Shown here: one piece after another, positions 17,808 to 26,578 of the stretch
How positions within the stretch are numbered: position 1 is the first letter of the stretch
How the letters are laid out: every line of letters starts with the position of its first letter
Source of the DNA: Variovorax sp.
Lineage (GTDB): Bacteria; Pseudomonadota; Gammaproteobacteria; Burkholderiales; Burkholderiaceae_C
Direction: 5' to 3'
DNA: 64,000 bases
NCBI GenBank assembly: GCA_017744935.1
Contig: JAGIAI010000032.1
Location: 1-64,000, forward strand
Notes under the pieces: generated by a model
What the model was told of the DNA's origin: nothing
The model's input: only the letters and a program-made list of their open reading frames with translations
Database searches by the model: none
Made by a program: the position numbers and the translations under genes

Positions 17808-19144
17808 TGATCGAGCCCCCGGCCCTTGGCCTTCTTGAGCTCCTCGGCGTCGGGCACCACGCCGGGCGTGAAGTAGCCGGCCGCCATCTTGGCATCCATC
17901 TCGACGCGCGCATCGGCGGGGATCAGGTCATCGGGGATGTTGATGCGTTCCCCGATCTCGATGCCCGAGCCGACGATGGCGTCGAACTTCATGTTGCTCA
18001 TCGACACCAGCCGGTGGATCTTGCGGATGCCGAGCCAGTGGAAGACATCAGGCATCAGCTCCTGGAAGCGCATGTCCTGCACACCGGCCACGCATTCGGT
18101 GCGGGCGAAATACTGGTCGGCAGTGTCGCCGCCCACCTGGCGCTTGCGGGCGTTGTAGACCAGGAACTTGGTCACCTCGCCGAGCGCGCGACCTTCCTTG
18201 CGCGAGTAGGCGATCAGGCCCACGCCACCGCGCTGTGCGCCGCGGATGCATTCCTCGATCGCATGCGTGAGATAGGGGCGGCAGGTGCAGATGTCGGAGC
18301 CGAAGACGTCCGAGCCGTTGCATTCGTCGTGGATGCGCGCCGTGAGCTCGACTTCCGGGTTCGCGAGATCGCGCGGGTTGCCGAAGATGTAGAGCGTCTG
18401 CCCGCCGATGGGCGGCAGGAAGACTTCCAGGTCGGAACGCGTCACCAGTTCGGGGTACATGCCCCCGGTCTCTTCGAAGAGCACTCGTCGCAGATCGGTT
18501 TCGGAGCAGCCGAATCGCTTGGCGACGCCGGGTAGATACCAGACGGGCTCGATCGCCGCCTTGGTGACCACTGCGGCACCACCCGGCGTGAGGAACTTGC
18601 CGTCGGCCTCCAGGCGGCCCTTCTGCAGGGCCTCGATAACTTCCGGAAGGATGACGTGCGCCTTCGTGATCGCGATCGTCGGGCGGATGTCGTACCCGGC
18701 GGCGAGTTCGGTCGCGAAGACGTCGGCGACCAATGCGCCCCACGGATCGAGCGAGACGATGCGCCCGGGTTCGCTCCACTGCGGATAGGGGCCGATCACA
18801 TCGGTGGGCGCGGTGTTGGTCAGGTCGGCCTTGTGATTGGGCGACAGTGCACCGGCCGCCACGGCCAGCGCGCGATAGACGCTGTACGAACCACTGTGCG
18901 TGCCGATCACGTTGCGATGCGCGCGCTTGGTGGTGGTGCCGACGACGGGCCCGCGCTCGGCGGGCGTGGCCGCGCCCCACTGAATCGGCAGTGCACCGGA
19001 AAGCCCGGCATGCGATGTCAGTCGGATGTGCTTGCGTGGCGAGGATGAACCGGTCGCCGGGGCGGCCGCTGCGTCAGGGGAGGGCTCGGGAGACGCGGAA
19101 GAAACGGAGGAAGAGGATGGAGTCGGAACGGTGTCAACAGACAT
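17804..19144 (-). CDS. GTP cyclohydrolase II-like protein, URC1 type
   Basis: A 446-residue protein. After a Ser/Pro/Ala-rich N-terminal ~35 residues and an N-terminal domain absent from RibA comes a GTP cyclohydrolase II-like domain. The zinc triad is kept (Cys275 in HDECNG; Cys286 and Cys288 in DICTC), as is a YSRKEGRALG segment matching the active-site YxRxEGRG of RibA. Standing alone, without riboflavin genes and beside DUF1688 and upp, it fits URC1 of the yeast-type uracil catabolic pathway rather than riboflavin synthesis. The actual substrate is unknown. Confidence 0.87.
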   Translation of the reverse strand: MSVDTVPTPSSSSVSSASPEPSPDAAAAPATGSSSPRKHIRLTSHAGLSGALPIQWGAATPAERGPVVGTTTKRAHRNVIGTHSGSYSVYRALAVAAGALSPNHKADLTNTAPTDVIGPYPQWSEPGRIVSLDPWGALVADVFATELAAGYDIRPTIAITKAHVILPEVIEALQKGRLEADGKFLTPGGAAVVTKAAIEPVWYLPGVAKRFGCSETDLRRVLFEETGGMYPELVTRSDLEVFLPPIGGQTLYIFGNPRDLANPEVELTARIHDECNGSDVFGSDICTCRPYLTHAIEECIRGAQRGGVGLIAYSRKEGRALGEVTKFLVYNARKRQVGGDTADQYFARTECVAGVQDMRFQELMPDVFHWLGIRKIHRLVSMSNMKFDAIVGSGIEIGERINIPDDLIPADARVEMDAKMAAGYFTPGVVPDAEELKKAKGRGLDQ

Positions 19145-19157
19145 TGCAGGCCCTCAA

Positions 19158-19193
19158 AAAACAAAATGTATCGAGGGCTTTCCCAACTGGCAA
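19158..19193 (-). promoter_or_regulatory. Sigma70-like promoter of the uracil catabolism operon
   Basis: On the minus strand, TTGCCA (19193-19188) and TACATT (19170-19165) are separated by exactly 17 bases, 20 bases upstream of the URC1 ATG. A start of transcription near 19158 would leave a very short leader. It would drive the whole minus-strand run down to codA. Confidence 0.65.
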
Positions 19194-19243
19194 GCCGGTG
19201 CATACGCCATTCGCCGTAGGGGCGGGATGGCGTGGTGGCGGCC

Positions 19244-19729
19244 TCAGGAGATGCGCAGCAGACGATCCAGCGCGAGCGTGCCGCCGCCGCGTCCTGCAAG
19301 GTAGAGCAGCAGCGCGGCCCACGAAAGATGCGTCGGCCAGGCGTCGGGGTAGACGAAGACCTCGATCACCAGCGTCATGCCGAGCAGCGCGAGGGCGGAA
19401 AGCCGGGTGAACAGCCCCAGCACGAGCAGGACAGGAAACAGGTGCTCGGCATAGGCGGCCAGATGCGCAGCGATCTCGGGCGGAACGAGCGGGAGCTTGT
19501 ATTCGGTACGGAAGAGCTCATACGCGCCCTCGGTGATGTGCAGAAAGCCATCGACCTTGGTCCGGCCGGACATGAAGAAGATCGCCGCGATGGCGAAGCG
19601 GCTGGCCAGCGCCAGCACGTCGTGGGTCACGAGACGCGTGAGCCCGGCGGCGAGACGGTTCCATCGCGCGATCGGTCCGTGGTCCTGCGCGTCGCGGCCG
19701 AGCACGGGGGAGGCGGTGCGGGTGTTCAT
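19244..19729 (-). CDS. DoxX-family membrane protein of a bufferin-type operon
   Basis: A 161-residue DoxX/DUF417-type membrane protein with about four hydrophobic segments (ALASRFAIAAIFFMSGRTK, LFPVLLVLGLFTRLSALALLGMTLVI and others). Such proteins commonly accompany DUF2282/DUF692/DUF2063 genes, as in the gold-induced gig operon of Cupriavidus. Its role there is not established; a membrane redox or export-associated role is conjecture. The start overlaps the DUF2063 gene by four bases, so it belongs to the same operon. Confidence 0.82.
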   Translation of the reverse strand: MNTRTASPVLGRDAQDHGPIARWNRLAAGLTRLVTHDVLALASRFAIAAIFFMSGRTKVDGFLHITEGAYELFRTEYKLPLVPPEIAAHLAAYAEHLFPVLLVLGLFTRLSALALLGMTLVIEVFVYPDAWPTHLSWAALLLYLAGRGGGTLALDRLLRIS

Positions 19730-20520
19730 GGCGTTCTCTCTTCCATGGCTGAGTGAATGGGCGGGCGGGTGAAGGCACCGGCGCGCAGCAGGCCTTCGAG
19801 CAGCGCGGCCAGGTCGGCTTCGGGATCGGCGTCCAGCGCGCGCTCTGCCGCATCGGCGAGCGACGCACCGGCAGCGCAGGCATCGAGGAAGGCGCATGCG
19901 GCCTCACCGATGACGCACGACTGAATGGCATCAAGAGGGCGTGTGATCAATGCGCCTTCGCCGCGCCAGATGAGCTCCCTCATCTCGGCCGCATCGCCGT
20001 CGGTGCGATTGCGATGCCAGATCGTGAAGACTGGCTGATCGTGGAACCATGCCCAGCGAGCGGCCGGATGCGGCGTCAAGACGAGCCGGGCCAGCGTGTC
20101 GGGTTCGTGGCGGGCAAGCCATGCAGCATCGAGCGGGGCCGCATCGGCAGCCACGTGGGCTTCGCTCCACATCGCATCCAGTCGAGCGACGCCTGCGAGG
20201 TAGGTGAGGTCGGCGGCAGGCTCGAAGGTCGCAAGAAAGCCGGGAAACGCGCCGCCATAGTTCACGAGCCGGGCATCGCTCGGCGGCTGGTCCGCCACGT
20301 GAAGCGCAGCCGCTGAATGGAACCACTCGCTGCCGACCAGCCGCGCGACCGCTGGGAAGTTGGCTTCGAGCGCATCGACGCAGCCCTTCATCACCGTGTT
20401 GCGGTAGACCGCAAACGCCGGTTGCGCGACGAGTGCCTGCACGGCCGGGTCCGCGATGCCGTCCCCGGCGTGCAATGCAGCAGCGAAAGCCGACTGGAAT
20501 TGGGCGTGGGCGGACGTCAT
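19726..20520 (-). CDS. bufC: DUF2063 (BufC/HvfC-like) partner of a DUF692 enzyme
   Basis: A 264-residue DUF2063 protein. The conserved N-terminal part is visible as [12 protein letters not shown], then [31 protein letters not shown]. In characterised RiPP systems, this family binds the precursor peptide and presents it to the DUF692 enzyme. Its start overlaps the DUF692 stop by four bases. The symbol follows bufferin nomenclature by context. Confidence 0.85.
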   Translation of the reverse strand: MTSAHAQFQSAFAAALHAGDGIADPAVQALVAQPAFAVYRNTVMKGCVDALEANFPAVARLVGSEWFHSAAALHVADQPPSDARLVNYGGAFPGFLATFEPAADLTYLAGVARLDAMWSEAHVAADAAPLDAAWLARHEPDTLARLVLTPHPAARWAWFHDQPVFTIWHRNRTDGDAAEMRELIWRGEGALITRPLDAIQSCVIGEAACAFLDACAAGASLADAAERALDADPEADLAALLEGLLRAGAFTRPPIHSAMEERTP

Positions 20521-21365
20521 GCCGCGATCTCCTCGCCGCGCATCACGCGCATGAGTTCGCCCTCGGCGTTCGTGCGCTCGGTCATCAGTTCATCGAAGCC
20601 GGGAACGTTGCCGTCACGCTCGATCAGCGTTGGCCGCGTCCCTGCGCGCTCGATGAAGCGGCGATAGAGCCGCCAGACTTCCGGCGCGATCGGCGCATCG
20701 TGCGAATCGATCAGCAGCGCCGGGCCCAGGTTCGGATCGTTCGAGTGGCCCGCCAGATGGATTTCGCTCACTCGTGACGCGGGAAAACGATCGAGCCAGT
20801 CGTCAGCCTCGAAGCCGAGGTTGCGCGCAGACACATGCACGTTGTTGATGTCGAGCAGCAGCGTGCAGCCGGTCCGCCGCGCGATCTCATCGAGGAAGTC
20901 GATCTCGTCCCATTCGTGCGTCGGGATACGCAGGTAGTGCGACGGGTTTTCGATCGCGATTGGCCGCTTGAGCGCCGCCTGTACGCGTTCGATGTTCCGC
21001 ACGACGCAGCGCAGCGCTTCATCCGTGCGCGGAAACGGCAGCAGGTCAGGAAAGTAACGGCCGTTCCATCTCGACCAAGCCAGATGCTCGGACACCAGCG
21101 CGGGCTCGATCCGGCGCTCCAGAGCGGCCAGCCGCTGGAGTTGCGTTACGTCCGGTTCGGCATCCGACGCGAGCGACAAGGACACGCCGTGCAGCGACAC
21201 CGGATGCCGCTCGCGAATCGCCTCCAGCCAGGCGATGCGCGGGCCGCCCTCCACCATGTAGTTCTCCGGATGAACCTCGAACCACAGCCCTTCGGCAGTG
21301 GCAGACGCCGCCGCGTCGAAGTGTTGCGGCTTGAGTCCGAGGCCCGCTGTCATCGATGGGGACAT
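20517..21365 (-). CDS. bufB: DUF692/MNIO-family RiPP-modifying enzyme (BufB-like)
   Basis: An approximately 282-residue TIM-barrel protein of the DUF692 family, now called MNIO (multinuclear non-heme iron oxidative enzymes). These enzymes modify cysteine residues of peptide precursors, as in methanobactin and bufferin biosynthesis. Metal-ligand stretches are visible: [49 protein letters not shown] and EIHLAGHS. The ATG at 21365 is chosen; a TTG five codons earlier is the alternative. The gene lies 22 bases after the precursor gene. Confidence 0.9.
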   Translation of the reverse strand: MSPSMTAGLGLKPQHFDAAASATAEGLWFEVHPENYMVEGGPRIAWLEAIRERHPVSLHGVSLSLASDAEPDVTQLQRLAALERRIEPALVSEHLAWSRWNGRYFPDLLPFPRTDEALRCVVRNIERVQAALKRPIAIENPSHYLRIPTHEWDEIDFLDEIARRTGCTLLLDINNVHVSARNLGFEADDWLDRFPASRVSEIHLAGHSNDPNLGPALLIDSHDAPIAPEVWRLYRRFIERAGTRPTLIERDGNVPGFDELMTERTNAEGELMRVMRGEEIAA

Positions 21366-21387
21366 GGCCGTGTGCGGCAATGCCGGG

Positions 21388-21666
21388 TCAGGTCTTCATC
21401 GGCGTCAGCGAGCCCATGCCCTTGGGCGTGTTGATCGAAGTGCAGGTGCCCGCGGGCACGTACTTCCACGAGTTGCCTTGGTAGTCCATCTTGGACGTGC
21501 CCGCGCAACTGGTGCCGGGGCCGGCCGCGCAGTCGTTCTTGCCGGCCATCGAGACGCCGTAGCACTTCTCGAACTTGGGGCCCGGGTCGGCCACAGGCTG
21601 TGCAACGGCGGAGGCGGCGAGGGCGCCGAGTGCGAGTGCGGTGATTGCGAGAGGGCGAGTGATCAT
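21388..21666 (-). CDS. bufA: DUF2282 bufferin-type precursor peptide
   Basis: A 92-residue exported peptide with a signal sequence (about residues 1-22, ending ASAVA). The mature part holds four cysteines at 35, 46, 54 and 75 ([24 protein letters not shown]). DUF2282 proteins next to DUF692 and DUF2063 are bufferins. In Caulobacter, the MNIO enzyme converts the inner cysteines to thiooxazoles and the product binds copper in the periplasm. The two inner Cys here (46 and 54) are the presumed modification sites. It is the first gene of the operon behind an ECF-type promoter. Confidence 0.87.
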   Translation of the reverse strand: MITRPLAITALALGALAASAVAQPVADPGPKFEKCYGVSMAGKNDCAAGPGTSCAGTSKMDYQGNSWKYVPAGTCTSINTPKGMGSLTPMKT

Positions 21667-21725
21667 TGCGTGCTCCTGTGCTTGAGTGGTTGTTCAACCG
21701 CACCGCCTGGCGCGGTCGTCTCTAC

Positions 21726-21751
21726 TTCGCAGTCCGCTCGCCGGGAGTTAC
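21726..21751 (-). promoter_or_regulatory. ECF (SigF-type) promoter of the bufferin operon
   Basis: On the minus strand, GTAACT (21751-21746) and CGAA (21729-21726) are separated by 16 bases, matching the GTAAC-N16-CGAA pattern known for SigF/NrsF-controlled genes of Caulobacter. Transcription would start near 21718, leaving a ~50-base leader before the precursor gene. Confidence 0.7.
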
Positions 21752-21795
21752 AGCGCGCGGCACAATCCGCCCGATTTCTTTTTTTGCATGGCCCT

Positions 21796-21821
21796 GTAAC
21801 CAGGCGAGCTGAAAGCACGAA
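21796..21821 (+). promoter_or_regulatory. ECF (SigF-type) promoter overlapping the sigma gene start
   Basis: GTAACC (21796-21801), 16 bases, then CGAA (21818-21821). This is the same pattern and spacing as the divergent promoter, implying autoregulation. The -10 box overlaps the annotated ATG at 21821. A transcript from here would therefore begin inside the gene, either forcing a downstream start or acting only together with another promoter. Confidence 0.6.
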
Positions 21822-22390
21822 TGACCAGTGGGAATCCGCAGCCACGGAACGACGCCGAGCAGGCGCTGCATGCGCTTTTCATGCGCGGGCTCGATGGCGA
21901 TGCCGCGGCCTATCAGGCCTTCCTGCAGAAGCTGAGCGTGCACCTTCGCGCCTATCTTGCGAGGCGGCTGTTCGGATGGCCCGATGAAGTGGAAGATCTC
22001 GTTCAGGAATGCCTTCTCGCCATGCACAACCAGCGCCACACCTACCAGAGCGACCAGCCGCTGACGGCCTGGGTGCATGCCATCGCGCGTTACAAGATGA
22101 TCGACCTGTTGCGCGCCAAGTCCACGCGCGAAGCGCTGCACGAGCCGCTGGACGATGACCTCGCGGTCTTCGCGGAGTCGGCCAACGAAGCCAGCGATGC
22201 GCGGCGGGACCTCGCCGGTCTGCTCGACACGCTGCCGGACAGACATCGCCTGCCGATCGTCCACGTCAAGCTCGAAGGCCTCTCCGTGGCGGAGACGGCG
22301 AAGCTCACCGGCATGTCGGAATCGGCGGTCAAGGTGGGCATCCATCGCGGCTTGAAGGCGCTCGCGCTGAAGATCAAGGAGGCGATCTGA
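21821..22390 (+). CDS. ECF RNA polymerase sigma factor, SigF-like
   Basis: A 189-residue ECF sigma factor. Region 2 is seen in [21 protein letters not shown] and [16 protein letters not shown]; region 4 in [44 protein letters not shown]. Its partner NrsF-type anti-sigma factor follows with a one-base overlap (TGATG). It is divergent from the bufferin operon, which carries a matching promoter, so it most likely activates that operon under metal or thiol stress. The ATG at 21821 gives a full N-terminus, but a promoter-like site overlaps it; the next in-frame ATG is at 21881. Confidence 0.92.
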   Translation: MTSGNPQPRNDAEQALHALFMRGLDGDAAAYQAFLQKLSVHLRAYLARRLFGWPDEVEDLVQECLLAMHNQRHTYQSDQPLTAWVHAIARYKMIDLLRAKSTREALHEPLDDDLAVFAESANEASDARRDLAGLLDTLPDRHRLPIVHVKLEGLSVAETAKLTGMSESAVKVGIHRGLKALALKIKEAI

Positions 22391-23031
22391 TGAAGACCGA
22401 CGACCTGATCTCGATGCTTGCCGCCAGCGCAATGCCGGTTCCCAGGCACACGGCAAGCCGGCGGCTGTCGACTGCCTTGCTGGTCGGTTTGCCGTTGTCC
22501 TTCGCCTTCATGCTGGTGGTGTTCGGCCTGCGGCGCGACTTGATGGAAGTGATGGAGCGGCCGATCTTCTGGGTGCGGTTTCTCTTTCCGATCTGCATCG
22601 CGGCCGGTGCCTATCTGATGGCCGAGCGTCTGTCGCGGCCGGGCGTGCGGGTCCGCAAGGCCTGGATCGGGCTGGCCTTGCCGTTGGCCGTGATCTGGAG
22701 CATCGCCGCTTACGTGCTGATGTCCGCACCGGCCGGGGAGCGTCCGGCGTTGGTCATGGGGCAGACGTGGCGGACCTGCACCGCCAACATCGCTTTCGTG
22801 GCGCTGCCGGTTTTCGTTGCGGCGCTCGTGGCGCTCAAGGGGCTGGCGCCGACGCGGCCGGCACTGGCGGGCGCTGCCGCAGGCCTGATGGCCGGAGGGG
22901 CCGGGGCCGCGGTCTATGCGCTGCATTGCATCGAATTGGCGGCGCCGTTCTTTGCAGTCTGGTACGTGCTCGGCATTTCGGTGCCGGCGGCGGCGGGGGC
23001 GCTGATCGGGCGACGATTCCTGCGCTGGTGA
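22390..23031 (+). CDS. nrsF: NrsF-like anti-sigma factor (DUF1109)
   Basis: A 213-residue inner-membrane protein with about six hydrophobic segments and a short cytoplasmic N-terminus ([19 protein letters not shown]), the DUF1109/NrsF arrangement. In Caulobacter, NrsF holds SigF inactive and its conserved cysteines are needed for response to metals such as chromate and cadmium. Here Cys130 (WRTCTANI) and Cys180 (ALHCIE) are the likely equivalents. The start overlaps the sigma stop by one base, consistent with balanced production. Confidence 0.88.
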   Translation: MKTDDLISMLAASAMPVPRHTASRRLSTALLVGLPLSFAFMLVVFGLRRDLMEVMERPIFWVRFLFPICIAAGAYLMAERLSRPGVRVRKAWIGLALPLAVIWSIAAYVLMSAPAGERPALVMGQTWRTCTANIAFVALPVFVAALVALKGLAPTRPALAGAAAGLMAGGAGAAVYALHCIELAAPFFAVWYVLGISVPAAAGALIGRRFLRW

Positions 23032-23038
23032 TTGCCTT

Positions 23039-23512
23039 CTATTCCGGCAGCGGCAGCGCACTCGTGCACTTGAACTCGTCCAGGCATACGCTGGACCGCA
23101 CACCGTCCACGCCGGGCAGCCGCATCAGCTTCTCGATCAGGAACTGCGACAGCCCCTTCAGGTCGCGCGCGATGACCTTCATCACGAAGTCGTAGTCGCC
23201 GGTGATCGAGTAGCACTCCAGCACTTCCGGCAGGTCGGTCACCACGTTGGTGAACTTCGACAGGTCGCGGATGTGCCCCTTTTCCATTGCCACCAGGATG
23301 AAGGCGACCACGTGCAGGTCGAGCCGGGCCGGGGCCAGCCGCGTTTCATAGCGGGCGATGTAGCCGGCTTCTTCCAGGCGCCGGTGGCGGCGGTGGCACT
23401 GCGCGGGCGACAGGCCTGCGGCCTCGGCCAGCTCCAGGTTGGAGGCCCTTCCGTGCTCCTGCAGGAAGGCGAGGATCTTGCGGTCGATACGGTCCAGATC
23501 GGCTTCGTACAA
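23039..23512 (-). CDS. Lrp/AsnC-family transcriptional regulator
   Basis: A 157-residue feast/famine regulator. The N-terminal winged HTH (DRKILAFLQEHGRASNLELAEAAGLSPAQCHRRHRRLEEAGYI) is followed by the ligand-binding RAM domain (VLECYSITGDYDFVMKVIARDLKGL). The start is a TTG at 23512 with an AAGGAG six bases upstream. It is divergent from an ABC importer and a Glu/Leu-type dehydrogenase, so it probably responds to an amino acid and controls their uptake and breakdown. Confidence 0.93.
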   Translation of the reverse strand: MYEADLDRIDRKILAFLQEHGRASNLELAEAAGLSPAQCHRRHRRLEEAGYIARYETRLAPARLDLHVVAFILVAMEKGHIRDLSKFTNVVTDLPEVLECYSITGDYDFVMKVIARDLKGLSQFLIEKLMRLPGVDGVRSSVCLDEFKCTSALPLPE

Positions 23513-23717
23513 GAGTTACTCCTTATTCGACGTAAAGAAGAAATTCTATTTCTCGCCTGAGGGTTCGCCCGGGTCTCGGATGAAAGCAGATTTTTCGCGT
23601 GGAAGTCCAAACTTCTCGCCCTGGAAAGCAGTGATTCGGCGTGGCTCACGAGGCCCTTGTGACGGAGTGCTTTCCTTTATTGAAACCCACTCGACTATTT
23701 CTCATCAGGACTTCAAC

Positions 23718-24695
23718 GTGAAACATTCTTTCGTGCGTTCCACCCTCGGCCTTCTCGCCTTTGCGCTCGCTGGCGCAGCCGCTCCGAGCCACGCTTCCGA
23801 CAAGACCGTCTCGGTGGCCGTCACCTCAATCGTCGAACACAAGGCCCTCGACGCGGTACGCGATGGCGTCAAGGATGAGCTGAAGTCCGCCGGCTTCGAA
23901 GCCGGCAAGAACCTGAAGTACGAATACCAGAGCGCGCAGGGCAACAATGGCACCGCCGCGCAGATCGCACGCAAGTACGTCGGCGAGCGTCCGGACGTGA
24001 TCGTCGCGATCGCCACGCCCTCCGCTCAGGCCGTGGTTGCCGCGAGCAAGGACATCCCCGTGGTCTACAGCGCTGTGACCGATCCGGTCGCGGCCAAGCT
24101 GGTGAAGGGCTGGGAGGCCTCGGGCACGAACGTGACCGGCGTGTCGGACCTGTCGCCGCTGGACAAGCACCTGGCCCTGATCAAGCGTGTCGTGCCCAAC
24201 GCCAAGCGCGTGGGCGTCATCTACAGCCCGGGCGAGGCGAACTCGGTCGCGATCATCGAGGCGCTGAAGAAGGCGATGCCCGCCGCCGGCCTGACGCTGG
24301 TCGAAGGCGCCGCGGCGCGCACCGTGGACGTCGCGAGCGCGGCGCAGAGCCTCGTCGGCAAGGTGGACGTGATCTATGCGCCGACCGACAACAACGTGAT
24401 GTCGGCCTTCGAGGGCATCGTGAAGGTGGCCCAGCAGGCGAAGATCCCGGTCGTGGCGGCGGACACCGACGCCGTCAAGCGCGGCGCGGTCGCGGCACTG
24501 GGCCTCAACTACTACGACATCGGCCACCAGACCGGCAAGATCGTCGTGCGCATCCTGCAAGGTCAGGCGCCGGGCACGATCGCCTCGCAGACCAGCGACA
24601 ACTTCGAGCTGCACGTCAATCCGGCTGCGGCGCAGAAGCAGGGCGTCACGCTCTCGGATGAGCTCTTGAAGTCGGCGCAAGTCGTGATCAAGTAA
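23718..24695 (+). CDS. ABC transporter substrate-binding protein (TrpX/ABC_sub_bind type)
   Basis: A 325-residue periplasmic binding protein with a signal peptide (LGLLAFALAGAAAPSHA) and the ABC_sub_bind fold (KTVSVAVTSIVEHKALDAVRDG, then VIVAIATPSAQAVVAASKDIPVV). Relatives bind aromatic amino acids, for example streptococcal TrpX. The GTG at 23718 is the start, with AGGA eight bases upstream; a longer in-frame reading lacks support. The 205-base upstream gap holds an AT-rich patch (about 23520-23553) that may contain Lrp sites and the promoter. Confidence 0.87.
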   Translation: MKHSFVRSTLGLLAFALAGAAAPSHASDKTVSVAVTSIVEHKALDAVRDGVKDELKSAGFEAGKNLKYEYQSAQGNNGTAAQIARKYVGERPDVIVAIATPSAQAVVAASKDIPVVYSAVTDPVAAKLVKGWEASGTNVTGVSDLSPLDKHLALIKRVVPNAKRVGVIYSPGEANSVAIIEALKKAMPAAGLTLVEGAAARTVDVASAAQSLVGKVDVIYAPTDNNVMSAFEGIVKVAQQAKIPVVAADTDAVKRGAVAALGLNYYDIGHQTGKIVVRILQGQAPGTIASQTSDNFELHVNPAAAQKQGVTLSDELLKSAQVVIK

Positions 24696-24785
24696 CTCGC
24701 CCCCAGGCTCGCGCACTTCGTGTCGCTCTCCACCCCCGACCGGGGGCGATACCAGCGGCCCGGCGGAGCCGGTTCCGCGGTATCC
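24696..24785 (+). repeat. Post-stop intergenic repeat, copy C
   Basis: This copy begins directly after the TAA of the binding-protein gene with CTCGCCCCCAGGCTCGCGCA, then CTTCGTGTCGCTCTCCA, a CCCCCGACCGGGGG hairpin and AGCCGGTTCCGCGGTATCC. It is oriented with the upstream gene and separates it from the permease gene of the same transporter. Confidence 0.82.
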
Positions 24786-24829
24786 CTGGATTGGGCTGCG
24801 CCGGTTTCCTCATTTGGAAGAGAACTCAA

Positions 24830-25759
24830 ATGTCACTCATCGCTTCGCTCGGCGCCATCGAGATCGGTCTGATCTTCGGACTGGTCGCGCTCGGCGTCTA
24901 TCTGTCGTTTCGCATCATCAACTTTCCGGACCTCACGGTCGACGGCAGCTTTCCGCTCGGCGGGGCCGTTGCCGCGGCGCTGATCGTGGCGGGGTGGAAC
25001 CCCTTCGCCGCGACGGGCGTGGCCATCGCGGCCGGCGCGCTCGCCGGCTGGCTGACCGCGTGGCTGAACGTGCGGCTGCGCATCATGCAGTTGCTCGCCA
25101 GCATCCTGGTGATGATCGCGCTGTACTCGGTCAACTTGCGTGTCATGGGCAAGCCCAACATCGCGCTGATCGACGAGCCCACGGTGTTCAGCATGCTGGC
25201 GTTCGGCGGCATGCCGGACTACCTGCTCAAGCCGCTGGTGCTGCTGGCCATCGTGGTTGCGGTCAAGGTGCTGCTCGACCTGTTCTTCGCCTCCGAAGCG
25301 GGCCTCGCGATGCGCGCCACCGGCAGCAATCCGCGCATGGCGCGTGCGCAGGGGATCTCGACCGACCGCCAGACCATCTGGGGATTGGCGCTGTCGAACG
25401 GGCTGGTCGCGCTGGCCGGCGCGCTCTTCGTGCAGAGCCAGGGCGGGGCGGACATCTCGATGGGCATCGGCACCATCGTGGTCGGCCTCGCGGCGGTGAT
25501 CATCGGCGAGACCATCCTGCCGGCGCGCAGCCTGGTCGTGACCACGCTGGCCTGCGTGCTCGGTGCGGTGCTCTACCGCTTCTTCATCGCGCTGGCGCTC
25601 AACAGCGACTTCATCGGCCTGAAGGCCCAGGACCTGAACCTGGTGACGGCTGTTCTCGTCGCGTTCGCGCTGCTCGTGCCGGCCTGGAAGCGCAAGCTGC
25701 CGGCCCGCCGGTCGGCCACGCGCACCGTTTCTTCGATTGCTGCCAAGGGGGTTCGCTGA
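24830..25759 (+). CDS. ABC transporter permease (TrpY-like)
   Basis: A 309-residue membrane protein with about eight to nine hydrophobic segments (IGLIFGLVALGVYLSFRI, AAALIVAGWNPFAATGVAIAAGA and others), of the permease family that pairs with ABC_sub_bind receptors. The ATG at 24830 follows an AAGAGA ribosome site. Its stop overlaps the ATPase start by one base. It should carry an amino acid or similar solute across the inner membrane. Confidence 0.88.
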   Translation: MSLIASLGAIEIGLIFGLVALGVYLSFRIINFPDLTVDGSFPLGGAVAAALIVAGWNPFAATGVAIAAGALAGWLTAWLNVRLRIMQLLASILVMIALYSVNLRVMGKPNIALIDEPTVFSMLAFGGMPDYLLKPLVLLAIVVAVKVLLDLFFASEAGLAMRATGSNPRMARAQGISTDRQTIWGLALSNGLVALAGALFVQSQGGADISMGIGTIVVGLAAVIIGETILPARSLVVTTLACVLGAVLYRFFIALALNSDFIGLKAQDLNLVTAVLVAFALLVPAWKRKLPARRSATRTVSSIAAKGVR

Positions 25760-26553
25760 TGTTGCACGCCAAAGGTCTCGAAATCACCTTCAATCCCGGC
25801 ACGCCGATCGAGAACCGTGTTTTGCGCGGGCTGGACCTGAAGATCCCGACGGGCCAGTTCGTCACCGTGATCGGCTCCAACGGCGCAGGCAAGTCGACCT
25901 TCCTGAACGCGGTGAGCGGCGACCTGCTGGTCGATCGCGGCACGATCCACATCGACGGCGAGGATGTCACGCGGCGTGCTGCATGGCAGCGCTCGGACAT
26001 GGTGGCGCGGGTCTTTCAGGATCCGATGGCCGGCACCTGCGAGGCGCTGACGATCGAGGAGAACATGGCGCTGGCCTGGAAGCGCGGCGCTCGGCGCGGC
26101 TTCAGCCTGTCGCTGACGCGCAGCCTGCGCGAGTTCTTCCGCGAGAAGCTTCGCATCCTCAATCTCGGCCTGGAAAACCGCCTGGCCGATCGTATGGGAC
26201 TGCTGTCGGGCGGGCAGCGGCAGGCAGTGAGCCTGCTGATGGCCTCGCTGCAGCCGTCGCGCATCCTGTTGCTCGACGAGCACACGGCGGCACTCGACCC
26301 GAAGACTGCGGCGTTCGTGCTGGAGCTCACCGCACGCATCGTCGAGGTCAGCAAGCTGACGGCCATGATGGTCACGCACAGCATGCGGCAGGCGCTGGAT
26401 TACGGCTCGCGCACCGTGATGCTGCACGAGGGGCGCGTGATCCTCGATGTTGCCGGCGATGACCGCGCAGGCATGGATGTGCGCGACCTGCTCGAGATGT
26501 TCGAGAAGACGCGTGGCGAAAAGCTCGACGACGACAAATTGCTTCTTGCCTGA
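25759..26553 (+). CDS. ABC transporter ATP-binding protein (TrpZ-like)
   Basis: A 264-residue ABC ATPase. Walker A is GSNGAGKST, the signature is LSGGQRQAVSLLMA, Walker B is ILLLDEHTAALDP and the H-loop is MMVTHSMRQA. Walker B ends in DEH, as in this transporter group, rather than the common DEP. It energises the permease encoded just before. Translational coupling (TGATG) and the 25-base gap to the dehydrogenase support one operon. Confidence 0.92.
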   Translation: MLHAKGLEITFNPGTPIENRVLRGLDLKIPTGQFVTVIGSNGAGKSTFLNAVSGDLLVDRGTIHIDGEDVTRRAAWQRSDMVARVFQDPMAGTCEALTIEENMALAWKRGARRGFSLSLTRSLREFFREKLRILNLGLENRLADRMGLLSGGQRQAVSLLMASLQPSRILLLDEHTAALDPKTAAFVLELTARIVEVSKLTAMMVTHSMRQALDYGSRTVMLHEGRVILDVAGDDRAGMDVRDLLEMFEKTRGEKLDDDKLLLA

Positions 26554-26578
26554 CCTCAACGAATCCTGAAAGATAGAA

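Noticed and set aside
17804..19144. Riboflavin synthesis RibA
   Set aside because: GTP cyclohydrolase II-like domain is real, but the extra N-terminal domain and the DUF1688/upp neighbours match URC1.
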